Below are positions 28,578-37,617 of a DNA stretch of 64,000 nucleotides, piece by piece; the stretch's first letter is position 1, and every line of letters starts with the position of its first letter. Below the pieces are notes generated by a model. It worked only from the letters and a program-made list of their open reading frames with translations. It had not been told where the DNA came from and made no database searches. The position numbers and the translations under genes were made by a program. This stretch comes from Alphaproteobacteria bacterium. GTDB lineage: Bacteria > Pseudomonadota > Alphaproteobacteria > Paracaedibacterales > VGCI01. The stretch is taken from contig VGCI01000010.1 of NCBI GenBank assembly GCA_016870095.1, positions 1 through 64,000 of the forward strand. The letters are read 5' to 3'.

Positions 28578-29168
28578 TTAATTCACTTCTTCCTTCATCT
28601 TTACATAGCTTACAACCTTTGAAACACCAACCGTATTGCTGGCGTGATTGACAACTCTATCTAATTCAGCCTGATCTTGCGCAATTCCCATAATGTAAAC
28701 TTGGCCACTAACTGTCTTAATACTGTAGTTACGGGACTGAATTTCACCATCAAACATCAGTGTACTCTTTAATTGAGTGGTAATCCAAGTATCTTTGGTA
28801 TAGGTCCCAAGAGATGCGCCCTCTGAACGACCAATATTGTCAATCACCCGTTTTACGCCTTGAGGTTCCCATGCAATCTTTACGGCATCCAAATGCATTT
28901 GTTCATTGGGTACAGCGCCTGTTAACATAACTTCTCCATTTTGTACATTAACATCAACTACACGATGAAGTTCCGGATCCTTTTGATAGAGACTTAATTT
29001 TATTGCAGAAGAAATTTTTGTGTCTGCCCAGGCCCCAGAAACTCCTTTTTCTTTAGCAGCGGCGACTCCAACAGCAGCGCCGCCCCCGATAACCCCAGGT
29101 ACACAAGCAACCAAAACACCAGAGCAGCTTATGACTCCACATAACAACAATAACTTTTTAAAATGCAT
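28578..29168 (-). CDS. dolP: BON-domain outer-membrane lipoprotein, DolP-like
   Basis: A 196-residue lipoprotein. The signal peptide ends in the lipobox LVAC (Cys at about residue 22), followed by a Gly/Ala-rich linker. Two BON domains follow (about 45-115 and 123-192), with GEVMLTGAVPNEQ and GQVYIMGIAQDQAE as their cores. This is the layout of DolP (YraP), which supports outer-membrane integrity. Its position just downstream of rsmI and yraN is the same as in enterobacteria. Confidence 0.85.
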   Translation of the reverse strand: MHFKKLLLLCGVISCSGVLVACVPGVIGGGAAVGVAAAKEKGVSGAWADTKISSAIKLSLYQKDPELHRVVDVNVQNGEVMLTGAVPNEQMHLDAVKIAWEPQGVKRVIDNIGRSEGASLGTYTKDTWITTQLKSTLMFDGEIQSRNYSIKTVSGQVYIMGIAQDQAELDRVVNHASNTVGVSKVVSYVKMKEEVN

Positions 29169-29191
29169 AATATCTTCCTTTCTTTTTTTGT

Positions 29192-29554
29192 CTATCTCTC
29201 AACAAACCAGGCACTCACAATATGCTTAGGCCATTTATACGGGATAAGGTAAATTGCGTCAAAGCGAATATTCTGAGGCTCCCAAGTCAAACGCTTCAAA
29301 TAAAGAGAAAGAGCCATTTCTATGCGTTTTCGCTGTTTTAGACTAATAGCCTCACCGGCTTGAAGGATGCTTGCTCTGAACTTAACCTCCACGGCAATTA
29401 GTGTTTTCCCGCGAGAAGCAATAATATCGACTTCACCTAAAGGAGTTTTATAGCGACGTTGAAGAATTTGGTACCCCTTCACCCACAATAATAAGGCGGC
29501 CATTAGCTCTGCCAAGTGACCTTGAGCATGATAGGTTTTTAGCCAGTTTCCCAT
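29192..29554 (-). CDS. yraN: YraN-family endonuclease-like protein
   Basis: A 120-residue UPF0102 protein with a restriction-endonuclease-like core: GHLAELMAALLL, GYQILQRRYKTPLGEVDIIA, then AVEVKFR (the E-x-K pair). The biological role is not settled; a nuclease or Holliday-junction role has been proposed for the family. I use the ATG at 29554, five bases beyond the rsmI stop, since the longer frame reads into rsmI. It forms an operon with rsmI and the BON lipoprotein. Confidence 0.88.
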   Translation of the reverse strand: MGNWLKTYHAQGHLAELMAALLLWVKGYQILQRRYKTPLGEVDIIASRGKTLIAVEVKFRASILQAGEAISLKQRKRIEMALSLYLKRLTWEPQNIRFDAIYLIPYKWPKHIVSAWFVER

Positions 29555-29559
29555 CTTTT

Positions 29560-30402
29560 TTATTCTTCTTCCCGCAACTCCAAGGCCCGTTGGTATATTT
29601 GTTTCCTCGGTAAATCTAACGATCCTGACACTAAGGTACAAGCATCACGAATACTATGGGATGCGAGAGCTTGACGCAGCATATCGTCAATATTGTGTAA
29701 AGAAGGGTGTTGGAATTGAGAATTTTTAGGGCTTAATACGACCACAACCTCGCCTTTTGGTAGACCATTTTCTTCATAATACTGGATAACCTCTGCAAAA
29801 GATCCCCGACGCACTTCTTCAAAGAGCTTTGTAATTTCACGTATTACTGCAACCTCTCGGCCTACAAAAGATTTTGCCATCTGTTTTAGGGACGCTCCTA
29901 ATCGTTTGGCAGATTCAAAGAAAATAAGTGTCGTATTAATTGAAGATAATTCTGAATAAGCAGCTTTGTCAGCAAACCCCGCAAAAAGAAACCGGTCACA
30001 AGCCATTCCCGATAAAACAAGGCCCGCAATGACCGCAGAGGGTCCTGGAATAAAGGTTACGTGGAGATGAGCTTTATAACAGTGTTGAACTAGCTTGAAT
30101 CCGGGATCGGAGATAAGGGGTGTGCCAGCATCACTGATTAAGACAACAACTTGTCCTGTAGCGATTTTGTCAAGGATCAGAGGGCGCATTTGATCCGCAT
30201 TGTGGTCGTGATAACTGATGAGTGGTTTGGCAATGCTATAGGCAGATAAAAGTTTTCGACTTACTCGGGTATCTTCGCACGCTATCACATCACAATTTTT
30301 TAAAGTTTCTAAGGCCCTTAAGGTAATATCGCCTAAGTTTCCGATGGGTGTAGCCACAAGATAAAGGCCTGGTTTGAGTCTTAATCCCTCTTCTTTTGCC
30401 AT
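29560..30402 (-). CDS. rsmI: 16S rRNA 2'-O-methyltransferase RsmI
   Basis: A 280-residue SAM-dependent tetrapyrrole-methylase-fold enzyme that 2'-O-methylates C1402 of 16S rRNA. Signatures are GLYLVATPIGNLGDITLRALE, CEDTRVSRKLL, SYHDHN and ISDAGTPLISDPGF. Full length for the family. It lies 7 bases after smpB on the same strand and is followed by yraN, a common gene order in proteobacteria. Confidence 0.95.
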   Translation of the reverse strand: MAKEEGLRLKPGLYLVATPIGNLGDITLRALETLKNCDVIACEDTRVSRKLLSAYSIAKPLISYHDHNADQMRPLILDKIATGQVVVLISDAGTPLISDPGFKLVQHCYKAHLHVTFIPGPSAVIAGLVLSGMACDRFLFAGFADKAAYSELSSINTTLIFFESAKRLGASLKQMAKSFVGREVAVIREITKLFEEVRRGSFAEVIQYYEENGLPKGEVVVVLSPKNSQFQHPSLHNIDDMLRQALASHSIRDACTLVSGSLDLPRKQIYQRALELREEE

Positions 30403-30409
30403 TCCCTCG

Positions 30410-30880
30410 CTACCCCTTGGTGCGCATCAAACGCGCTTTGTCGCGCTGCCAATCTCTGTCTTTAATCGTATTACGCTTATCAACATTTCTTTTTCCTCGA
30501 CCCAACCCCAACTCAACCTTCGCTCGACCTTTCCCATTGAAATAAACTTTAAGCGGCACAAGGGTCATACCTTTACGACGAATGGCATTTAAAAATTTTG
30601 TTAATTGTCGCTTCCTCATTAATAATTTTCGGGGGCGCTTGGGTTCATGGTTAAAGCGATTGGCTTCAAGATATTCCGGAATATTGGCGTTAAATAAGAA
30701 AATTTCGCTTTCCATTTCTCCGGCGAAAGATTCATTAATGCTGCTTGTGCCGAGGCGCAAAGATTTAACTTCCGTGCCCGTAAGCATGATGCCAACTTCG
30801 AGAGTTTCTGTAATTTCAAAATCAAATCTTGCTCGTCGATTTTGAGCAACGACTCGATATTGGTCAGGAGCAACAGCCAT
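30410..30880 (-). CDS. smpB: SsrA-binding protein SmpB
   Basis: A 156-residue tmRNA-binding protein for rescue of stalled ribosomes. Core stretches are [33 protein letters not shown] and [21 protein letters not shown], then the basic tail [22 protein letters not shown] that enters the ribosomal A site. It lies between the membrane protein gene and rsmI. The dapA-smpB-rsmI order supports an alphaproteobacterial origin. Confidence 0.96.
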   Translation of the reverse strand: MAVAPDQYRVVAQNRRARFDFEITETLEVGIMLTGTEVKSLRLGTSSINESFAGEMESEIFLFNANIPEYLEANRFNHEPKRPRKLLMRKRQLTKFLNAIRRKGMTLVPLKVYFNGKGRAKVELGLGRGKRNVDKRNTIKDRDWQRDKARLMRTKG

Positions 30881-30907
30881 CTATTAAATCCTTAGAACCA
30901 CTTAAGT

Positions 30908-31219
30908 TTACAACCGTTCAATTATTGTCTCATCTTGAACAACTGTCTCTTCCTCGATAACATCAATCCCTTTTACGAGAAAAAGAAGAATAGCTATAGG
31001 AAAGAAAATAATCCCCCAAAAAAACAACCAAAACCAGGAGCCATAATATTTCAGGTAAAATCGAGAATTGGCTTTGCTGATAGACGCATTTTTTACTAAT
31101 AAAAGAAGACCTATCGGTAGCCATATAATTAAAAAAAGAACGAGAAAGAAAAGATTGCCACCATACCATCTTGGACAATATACCTTTGATGTTCTTATAA
31201 TTTTTTTTGTTTGCAACAT
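30908..31219 (-). CDS. Small two-helix membrane protein (103 aa)
   Basis: Unrecognised 103-residue protein with two strong hydrophobic helices (about 22-42 and 62-84), an N-terminal basic segment and an acidic C-terminus (IEEETVVQDETIIERL). AAAGGAG lies about 10 bases before the ATG. It sits between dapA and smpB on the same strand, 15 bases from the dapA stop. The role is unknown. Confidence 0.65.
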   Translation of the reverse strand: MLQTKKIIRTSKVYCPRWYGGNLFFLVLFLIIWLPIGLLLLVKNASISKANSRFYLKYYGSWFWLFFWGIIFFPIAILLFLVKGIDVIEEETVVQDETIIERL

Positions 31220-31234
31220 TAATAAAATCTCCTT

Positions 31235-32110
31235 TTAATTTAGCAGGCCAATGGCATTCATGGCTTCCCGAATTTGGTTTTCAGAACTTGCGGAAACCGG
31301 AACAAGGGGTAACCTTACTTCATTATGACACTTCTTCAATAATGAAACAGCAAATTTCAAAGGTGAAGGGTTGGTTTCCACCAGCAACACCTCACTTAAA
31401 GGAAACAAGTCATCTCTTAGAGCTGCAAAAGAGGGCAAATCAAGATCTTGCCAGGCTTTCATCATTTCTTGACAAAGTTTTGGAGCTACATTAGCAGTTA
31501 CAGAAATGCACCCATCTCCTCCTTTAGATAAATAAGCTCCTGCAGTTGGGTCATCTCCGGATAGAAGACAAATAGGTTTTGGAGTTATCTGTCGCAATTG
31601 AAGGGGGCGACGCATATCTGTCCCTGAATCTTTAACTCCCACTATGGTGGGGAGGTCAAATAATCGTGTGTATAAGGACAATGGTAAATCAATACCTGTA
31701 CGCCCCGGATGGTTATAGATAACAATTGGCAAAGATGAAGCCTTTGTAATGGCTTGAAAGTGTTGAAAAATTCCTTCCGGCATGGGTTTGATATAGTAAG
31801 GCGTCATAACAAGAGCAGCGGCTGCACCCAAAATTTCTGCTTCTTTTACCATGTCCACAGCCTCTGAGGTTGATTGTGAACTCGCGCCCATAATGACGGG
31901 CACTCGGCCGCTGGCAACTTTAAGTGTTAACGAAAGAACTTGTAGACGTTCACGCGAAGAAAGAAGCCCCCCCTCTCCCGTAGACCCACAAACAACTATT
32001 CCTTGGCTTCCCTGTTGAATTTGCCACTCGATAAGGTCACAAAGAGCGGATTCATCAACTTGATCTTGAAAAAATGGTGTAATTAGAGCAACAATAGAAC
32101 CTGAAAACAT
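31235..32110 (-). CDS. dapA: 4-hydroxy-tetrahydrodipicolinate synthase
   Basis: A 291-residue aldolase of the lysine and meso-diaminopimelate pathway that condenses pyruvate with aspartate semialdehyde. Signatures are GSIVALITPF, GSTGEG, YYIKPMPEGI, YNHPGRTGIDLP (Tyr and Arg of the active site) and VGVKDSGTD with the Schiff-base Lys. I use the ATG at 32110; an in-frame GTG four codons upstream is possible. It diverges from the lytic transglycosylase gene with only about 31 bases between starts. Confidence 0.93.
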   Translation of the reverse strand: MFSGSIVALITPFFQDQVDESALCDLIEWQIQQGSQGIVVCGSTGEGGLLSSRERLQVLSLTLKVASGRVPVIMGASSQSTSEAVDMVKEAEILGAAAALVMTPYYIKPMPEGIFQHFQAITKASSLPIVIYNHPGRTGIDLPLSLYTRLFDLPTIVGVKDSGTDMRRPLQLRQITPKPICLLSGDDPTAGAYLSKGGDGCISVTANVAPKLCQEMMKAWQDLDLPSFAALRDDLFPLSEVLLVETNPSPLKFAVSLLKKCHNEVRLPLVPVSASSENQIREAMNAIGLLN

Positions 32111-32141
32111 CGCTAAACTCACTATAGTGGAAATAGAGTTA

Positions 32142-34085
32142 ATGCAAAATATTGCGAAATCTAAGCTGACAATAACGACATATTTTTCATTTGCCAAGTT
32201 TTTGCTCGTATGTTTGGCATTGATTGTTCCCTCAAAGGCATATTCTCACGAATTAAGTCGATGTGGGAGAGCCCTCCAACTTGCACTTCAGGGAAGTTTT
32301 TTGGAAACAGAAAAGATACGTGCCCAGTCATGCCCGGTTACCTCTTCCTTAATTCAATGGTTGCAATTGCAAAATCCTATAGAGCGTACAGGAATGTCTT
32401 TTTCCAAAATTATTAGTTTTTTACGCAATCACGCAGATTGGCCTTTAAAAGAAAGGTTACAAATTTATGCTGAAGAAAGTTTAAAAGAAACCGATAACCG
32501 TAATGAGTTAAGAAAATGGTTTGATGAAAACCCACCTCTTACTGCAAAAGGAGCAACTTTTTACGCACGGGCATTAATTAAAGTGGGCCGGAATAATGCT
32601 GCGAAAAGTATAATACAATATGCTTGGGTTAAATTTGATTTTGAAACAAACGCTCTCAAGTCCTTTTGGCAAGAATTTAAGGATCATTTAAACCAAGAGA
32701 ATCACTATCAGCGCGTGGATCGTCTCCTCATGAAGGAAAAAACCTCAGCGGCTCGTATAATGTTTCCCTGGCTAAATCAAGGGCAAAAAGCCTTAACGGA
32801 TGCCCGAATTACCCTTATTGAAAAAGGGGGTGATGTGGATACAAAATTAGGCAAAATTCCCATGGAATTATCGTCGGATCCAGGCCTCGTTTATGATCGG
32901 ATCAAATGGCACCGCCGAAAAGAAAATAATACCCACATGATGGCCCTCCTAGAGACTGCCACCTCACCAGTAGAAGATGAAGAACTTTGGTGGCGCGAAA
33001 GAAATTTATTAATTCGACGCATGATGGATGATCGACGATATCAAGATGCGTATAACTTGGCTAAAAATCATGGCCTATCTGTCGGAGAAGACTTTGCTAA
33101 TGGAGAATGGTTAGCAGGCTGGATTGCTTTGCGTATGCTTAAGAAACCCGAAGTGGCTTTAAGCCATTTTCAAACGTTATATGATAAAGTCAAGACACCG
33201 ATCAGCATTGCAAGAGCCGCCTATTGGTCTTCACGTGCTGCTTCAGCTTTACGAAAACCTCAAGAGTCACAAAATTGGATGACAAAAGCAAAATCCTACC
33301 CAGGAACCTATTATGGGCAACTGGCCTTACGAGGAAGCGTAACCGGGGCCGCGCCACAATTACATCCAAAACGCCGTCCAATCGACGCTCACACAAGACA
33401 AAAATTTGAGGATCGACCTCTGGTAAGGGCCGTGCGCTTATTATGCGCTGTAGGGGGAAAACACCTTGTTGAACCTTTTGGAATAAAACTTTCTCAAGAA
33501 TTGACAGATCCCGGAGAGCAAATCCTTTTGATCGAAATGGCTGCTGCTGAGTGCGGTCCATACTATGGCGTTCTAGCATCTAAAAAGCTGCCCATGAAAA
33601 ATGTTCCGTTAATTGAAGCCGCTTATCCCATTTTACCACGCCATTTTCAAAAAGAGACAAGCAAAACAAATTCGGCATTGGTACATGCCATTATTCGTCA
33701 AGAAAGTCGTTTCAAAGCAGATGCCTTAAGTCCCGCCGGGGCACAAGGACTTATGCAACTTATGCCAAAAACAGCCCTGCAAACAGCAAGAAGATCTAAG
33801 AACAACCTAGGATCTTTAAGTGACCCCAATGTTAATTTACCGTTAGGATGTGCACATTTAAATAATTTATTAGATCGTTTCAAGGGATCCTTAATTTTAT
33901 CAATCGCAGCCTATAATGCGGGAGCAAAAGCCGTAGAATCTTGGATAGAAAAATATGGGGACCCTCGTCACCAAGGTGTTGACTTAATTGACTGGATTGA
34001 AACTATTCCCTATGCGGAAACACGCAACTATGTTCAACGAGTATGGGAAAATTATGCCTATTATGCCCAACGATTGAGTAAATAA
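32142..34085 (+). CDS. slt: Soluble lytic murein transglycosylase
   Basis: A 647-residue periplasmic enzyme that cleaves peptidoglycan to 1,6-anhydro-muropeptides. A signal peptide (to about KAYS) precedes a long alpha-helical U-shaped domain (about 40-490). The C-terminal lysozyme-like domain has catalytic E521 in IIRQESRF, then SPAGAQGLMQLMP and AYNAGAKAVESW. GTG 32127 is an alternative start; I prefer ATG 32142 with GGAAATAGAG upstream. It is divergent to dapA, which is frequent in alphaproteobacteria. Confidence 0.93.
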   Translation: MQNIAKSKLTITTYFSFAKFLLVCLALIVPSKAYSHELSRCGRALQLALQGSFLETEKIRAQSCPVTSSLIQWLQLQNPIERTGMSFSKIISFLRNHADWPLKERLQIYAEESLKETDNRNELRKWFDENPPLTAKGATFYARALIKVGRNNAAKSIIQYAWVKFDFETNALKSFWQEFKDHLNQENHYQRVDRLLMKEKTSAARIMFPWLNQGQKALTDARITLIEKGGDVDTKLGKIPMELSSDPGLVYDRIKWHRRKENNTHMMALLETATSPVEDEELWWRERNLLIRRMMDDRRYQDAYNLAKNHGLSVGEDFANGEWLAGWIALRMLKKPEVALSHFQTLYDKVKTPISIARAAYWSSRAASALRKPQESQNWMTKAKSYPGTYYGQLALRGSVTGAAPQLHPKRRPIDAHTRQKFEDRPLVRAVRLLCAVGGKHLVEPFGIKLSQELTDPGEQILLIEMAAAECGPYYGVLASKKLPMKNVPLIEAAYPILPRHFQKETSKTNSALVHAIIRQESRFKADALSPAGAQGLMQLMPKTALQTARRSKNNLGSLSDPNVNLPLGCAHLNNLLDRFKGSLILSIAAYNAGAKAVESWIEKYGDPRHQGVDLIDWIETIPYAETRNYVQRVWENYAYYAQRLSK

Positions 34086-34104
34086 TTTCTCAACACCATA
34101 TCGT

Positions 34105-35511
34105 TTACTGGAAGAATTTTTTAAAACTTGATAACAGTCCATTAGAAGGAGCAACTTTTCTCTCAATTAATTTTCCCATTTGAGACTTTGTCAATTTATT
34201 TGCTTCTTTTTTCTCAATTGCTTGCTTTTTCATTTTTGTAAAGGCTTTTGACGTACCTTTCAAAGCACTTTTCAGTAACTCTTGGGAAATTTCATAAACC
34301 ACCACATTTGTTATTGCCGTTACAGTTGCAGATCTTTTTTCATTGAGAAGCAAAGCCATTTCACCAAAATATTCAGGGAAACCTAAGCAAAATAGTTTTT
34401 TTTCTATTTTATCTCCTGCTTTGTTTTTATAGGCGATAGACACTTCGACACTACCTTCACCAATTAAATACATAGACTGCCCTTCTGTGCCTTCACTGAC
34501 AATGATCTCCCCCTCAGCAAAAACCCAACGTTTCGCGTTTTCAGCTAATTTCTTTATTGTAGCTCGTGGTAATTCATTGAAACACTCAACGTTCTCAATA
34601 AAATTTGCAAGTATGAGGGGAGACTCTTCTTGATAAGATTTTCTTCCCTTTGACAAAGTATATTCACCTAAAACCTCAGATATCTTTAATTTGTAAGCAT
34701 GTAAATGCTTCGTCAACGCATTGATCACGTCGTGCTTAACGTCACGACATTCTATTATATCCGACACCAGGTAACGAACTTCGTAAGTAATACCACTTCG
34801 GTTTGTCTTAATCGCAGCTACGTCACATTTTTTTTGATAAACACTCGTTACACTCATAACTCCTGCTCTTAGGATGCGTTCCGCTCTTTCAACAGGAACC
34901 GTATGATCCAAACAAATCTTAACGCTATCCCAATAACTCCGACGCGGTTTGCTATAATTTGTAAAACCTTGAGCAATTTTTCGATGGGGAACAACAATAA
35001 TATATCCATCCATATTCTCAAGAATAACTGTACGCCAGTTGATCTTTATAACCCGCCCTTCCGCTCCGTCTAATGTCTTAATCCAATCATTGAGCTCAAA
35101 TGGAGATTCTGTTTCTAAAATAACACCAGAAAACGCATCAAGAATTAGCTCACCTAGAGCAAATGTTAAGCCTGCACTAACAAGTCCCCCCAATGTCAAA
35201 ATACTTAAAATAGATTGCCCCAAAACAAACACAACAATGGAAAGAAAAGCACAAACGAATATAATAAATTTAGTTGTACTTAATACAATACGAGGAACAT
35301 CTTTCTTATAAACAACTTCATAACGCTCAAAAAAGGACACTTTGATGAGGAAATAAAGCACAATCCAGGACATCGTTAGAAGAAGTCCCTTCAAAGTTTG
35401 GAGAACAATATGGAAAGATCCCTCTGGGAATAATGAGATTGGCACGAACGACGTAGAGAGAATGAGCCCAATCAATATTGCAACTAAAAGTAAACTTTTA
35501 TTTTTAAACAC
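34105..35511 (-). CDS. MscS-type channel with cyclic-nucleotide-binding domain
   Basis: A 468-residue protein. Three or four N-terminal membrane helices lead into the MscS pore region (LGGLVSAGLTFALGELILDAFSGV) and the cytoplasmic beta domain (WRTVILENMDGYIIVVPHRK). A C-terminal cyclic-nucleotide-binding fold (about 320-430) follows, with GEIIVSEGTEGQSMYLIGEGSVEV and FGEMALLLNEKRSATVTA; the phosphate-binding GEMALL-xx-xRSAT motif is intact. The family couples ligand binding or membrane tension to ion flow. Start is GTG at 35511 with a weak ribosome site. Confidence 0.88.
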   Translation of the reverse strand: MFKNKSLLLVAILIGLILSTSFVPISLFPEGSFHIVLQTLKGLLLTMSWIVLYFLIKVSFFERYEVVYKKDVPRIVLSTTKFIIFVCAFLSIVVFVLGQSILSILTLGGLVSAGLTFALGELILDAFSGVILETESPFELNDWIKTLDGAEGRVIKINWRTVILENMDGYIIVVPHRKIAQGFTNYSKPRRSYWDSVKICLDHTVPVERAERILRAGVMSVTSVYQKKCDVAAIKTNRSGITYEVRYLVSDIIECRDVKHDVINALTKHLHAYKLKISEVLGEYTLSKGRKSYQEESPLILANFIENVECFNELPRATIKKLAENAKRWVFAEGEIIVSEGTEGQSMYLIGEGSVEVSIAYKNKAGDKIEKKLFCLGFPEYFGEMALLLNEKRSATVTAITNVVVYEISQELLKSALKGTSKAFTKMKKQAIEKKEANKLTKSQMGKLIERKVAPSNGLLSSFKKFFQ

Positions 35512-35649
35512 TCTTGCTCAACCCATATTCATAAGAAAATCCTTATCTCATCGTAACGGATGTAAGTAAATTTTTTATGAAGATATAAACAATTTTTATT
35601 TTGCTGAATTTACCTCAAGAGTTTAACCCACACCTAGGTTTGGCAGTGT

Positions 35650-36810
35650 CTACCGTTGGTCGAGCCTAAACTCTATGCGGCGATTACGAGCCATGGATTT
35701 TTCAATATCCATGGAATTTTCTTTTCCATCAGCTTTCAAGCCTGTCCGAACCTCAAGAGGTTGGAATTCTCCAAAACCAGCTGCCACAAGATTTTTAGGC
35801 TCAATCCCTTGAGAAATCAGATATCGAACCACTGAAATGGCCCGTGCTGAAGATAACTCCCAATTCGACGGAAAGAGGGTCCGTTTAATTGGAACTGTGT
35901 CTGTATGGCCATCAACACGCAAAATCCAATTAATAGATGCAGGGATTTTTGCAGAAATTTCCTTCAAAGCAATGGCTAATTTATCCAGTTGCTCGAGCCC
36001 ATCTTTGCCAAGTTCAGCTGAACCTCTATCAAATAAAACTTCGGATTGGAAAACAAATCGGTCTCCAACTACTCGAATATCATGACGATCACCTAAAACT
36101 TTCACCAACTTAGAGAGGAAATCTGAACGGAATTGACCTAATTGTCCTTTTTGGGTAGTCAATTGAGTGGGATCAACACCCTTTTTTTGGCTTATATCAT
36201 CAACTTGCACTTTCAATAGAACATTTTCTGCTTGCACCGCTTCAAGTTCCCGACGCAAAGCTTCTAGTTCTGCTAATTTCTTAGCCAGAGTATCTTCGAG
36301 ACGACGATGGAGATTTGCAAGCTCAAGCTCCTGTTCTTTATATTTGGCTTCGTCAGATTTAAGAGCTGAATTTAAATGATTAAGTGCCTCTTGTAACTCT
36401 ATTATCTGCTGGCCCAGGTTTGCTGCTTTGTCTGCTTCTTGAGTCTTGGCAATTTTCTCAGCTGCAAGATTTTGCGCACTAATACTTAACTGGCTTGTCA
36501 AAGCTATAATTTGGGCTTCCAAGAGCGAGAGGGTCTTTTGTGCTTCTTCCTTAGATAGGCGTTCCATCTTGAGTTGACTTGATAAAGTATCAATCTGCTG
36601 ATTCAAACTGAGTAAGGATTGATCTCTATCATTCAAAGCATCCGTTAAATATAACTGGGCTACCACAAACGTCATGAGAACAAAAATAATTACCATTAAT
36701 ACGGCAGCTAAGGCATCAACAAATCCAGGCCAAATATCAAAGCTATGGTGACGACGACGGGCAGCAAACATCTCGCGAAAATCCTTCTTAATGGAATTCT
36801 GATAGGTCAT
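35650..36810 (-). CDS. MotB/OmpA-like peptidoglycan-binding membrane protein
   Basis: A 386-residue protein with a short cytoplasmic N-terminus and one membrane helix (about 29-52, including FVDALAAVLMVIIFVLMTFVV with an Asp, as in MotB/ExbD). A long coiled coil follows (about 60-210), then an OmpA C-terminal domain (about 240-385) with VDGHTDTVPI, ELSSARAISVVRYL and AAGFGEFQP. Similar proteins usually follow a MotA/ExbB-like gene, but none is adjacent here. It may anchor the inner membrane to the wall or work with a partner encoded elsewhere. Confidence 0.82.
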   Translation of the reverse strand: MTYQNSIKKDFREMFAARRRHHSFDIWPGFVDALAAVLMVIIFVLMTFVVAQLYLTDALNDRDQSLLSLNQQIDTLSSQLKMERLSKEEAQKTLSLLEAQIIALTSQLSISAQNLAAEKIAKTQEADKAANLGQQIIELQEALNHLNSALKSDEAKYKEQELELANLHRRLEDTLAKKLAELEALRRELEAVQAENVLLKVQVDDISQKKGVDPTQLTTQKGQLGQFRSDFLSKLVKVLGDRHDIRVVGDRFVFQSEVLFDRGSAELGKDGLEQLDKLAIALKEISAKIPASINWILRVDGHTDTVPIKRTLFPSNWELSSARAISVVRYLISQGIEPKNLVAAGFGEFQPLEVRTGLKADGKENSMDIEKSMARNRRIEFRLDQR

Positions 36811-37068
36811 TCTATCGAAGAGTGGATGGTCTGTCTATTGGCCAGTTTCCCCTTCAATCATGGAATTATTTACCCGCAATAACGAATAAATTCAGTATTT
36901 AACTTTTTTGGAAGTTCTCCCAGGAACGAGTACAAAAAACTCCTAAACACACTATTTTCCTTAAATATTCAATAAATTCAAGAGCATATAAACCAAAAAT
37001 TAATTATTTTTAGTTAAGCTGAGGTTTAAGTGCAAATGATTGCACGAAATTTACAAGGAGTAATGAAA

Positions 37069-37338
37069 ATGTCTAGCCAAAACAGAGAACTTCAAACACA
37101 AGAAATTAAGAATATTATTCAAAATCAAGGTCAAGCAAACTTGGGTGGAACAGAATTCAAACTAAACAACCCAACACACAATGACTCAAATCTTCAAGCC
37201 ATTGTTAATGCTCCAAACTTTACTTCAAGAGTATTGGGCACGCCAACACAAGATGGTGTACATACGTATGAGTTGAATGGTAATGGAAATTCAATCAAAG
37301 TAAACATTACATCACGCAATTCAAACCAAAATAACTAG
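37069..37338 (+). CDS. Small hypothetical protein (89 aa)
   Basis: An 89-residue polar protein rich in Asn, Gln and Thr, without signal peptide or Cys. AAGGAG sits 8 bases before ATG 37069; a nearer ATG at 37063 and one at 37030 fit less well. It ends just before a strong terminator, so it is a free-standing, well-expressed gene candidate. No family is recognised. Confidence 0.6.
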   Translation: MSSQNRELQTQEIKNIIQNQGQANLGGTEFKLNNPTHNDSNLQAIVNAPNFTSRVLGTPTQDGVHTYELNGNGNSIKVNITSRNSNQNN

Positions 37339-37357
37339 TTTTTGATCTCGTTATTTA

Positions 37358-37390
37358 TTAAGGAGGCCGATGAGGTCTCCTTAATTTTTT
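37358..37390 (+). terminator. Factor-independent terminator
   Basis: TTAAGGAG-GCC and GGT-CTCCTTAA form an 11-bp stem with one mismatch and a GATGA loop, followed directly by TTTTTT. It lies 20 bases after the stop of the 89-residue protein gene and overlaps the 3' end of the opposite Trm112-like gene. Confidence 0.8.
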
Positions 37391-37605
37391 CTTTTCTTAG
37401 GAGGCGATTTTGAATTTGGAGTCGATTGCTTTTCTTCCAAATTACGAGCCTCATCAGCCAACATAATAGGAATTCCATTTCGTATAGGATAGGCAAGACC
37501 AGCCGAGCGACTCAGGAGTTCTTGATTTTTTTTATCATACTCTAAAGGCCCTTTAGTCACAGGGCAAACAAGTATCTCTAATAAGCAAGGATCAATTTCG
37601 GTCAT
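37381..37605 (-). CDS. Trm112/YcaR-family protein (UPF0434)
   Basis: A 74-residue protein with the Trm112-like fold: [17 protein letters not shown] at the N-terminus and [17 protein letters not shown]. Bacterial members are small partner proteins of methyltransferases or unassigned. The C-terminal tail is basic. It lies 12 bases after the LON-domain gene, a pairing typical of alphaproteobacteria. Confidence 0.88.
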   Translation of the reverse strand: MTEIDPCLLEILVCPVTKGPLEYDKKNQELLSRSAGLAYPIRNGIPIMLADEARNLEEKQSTPNSKSPPKKRKN

Positions 37606-37617
37606 TTGTATTTCTCA

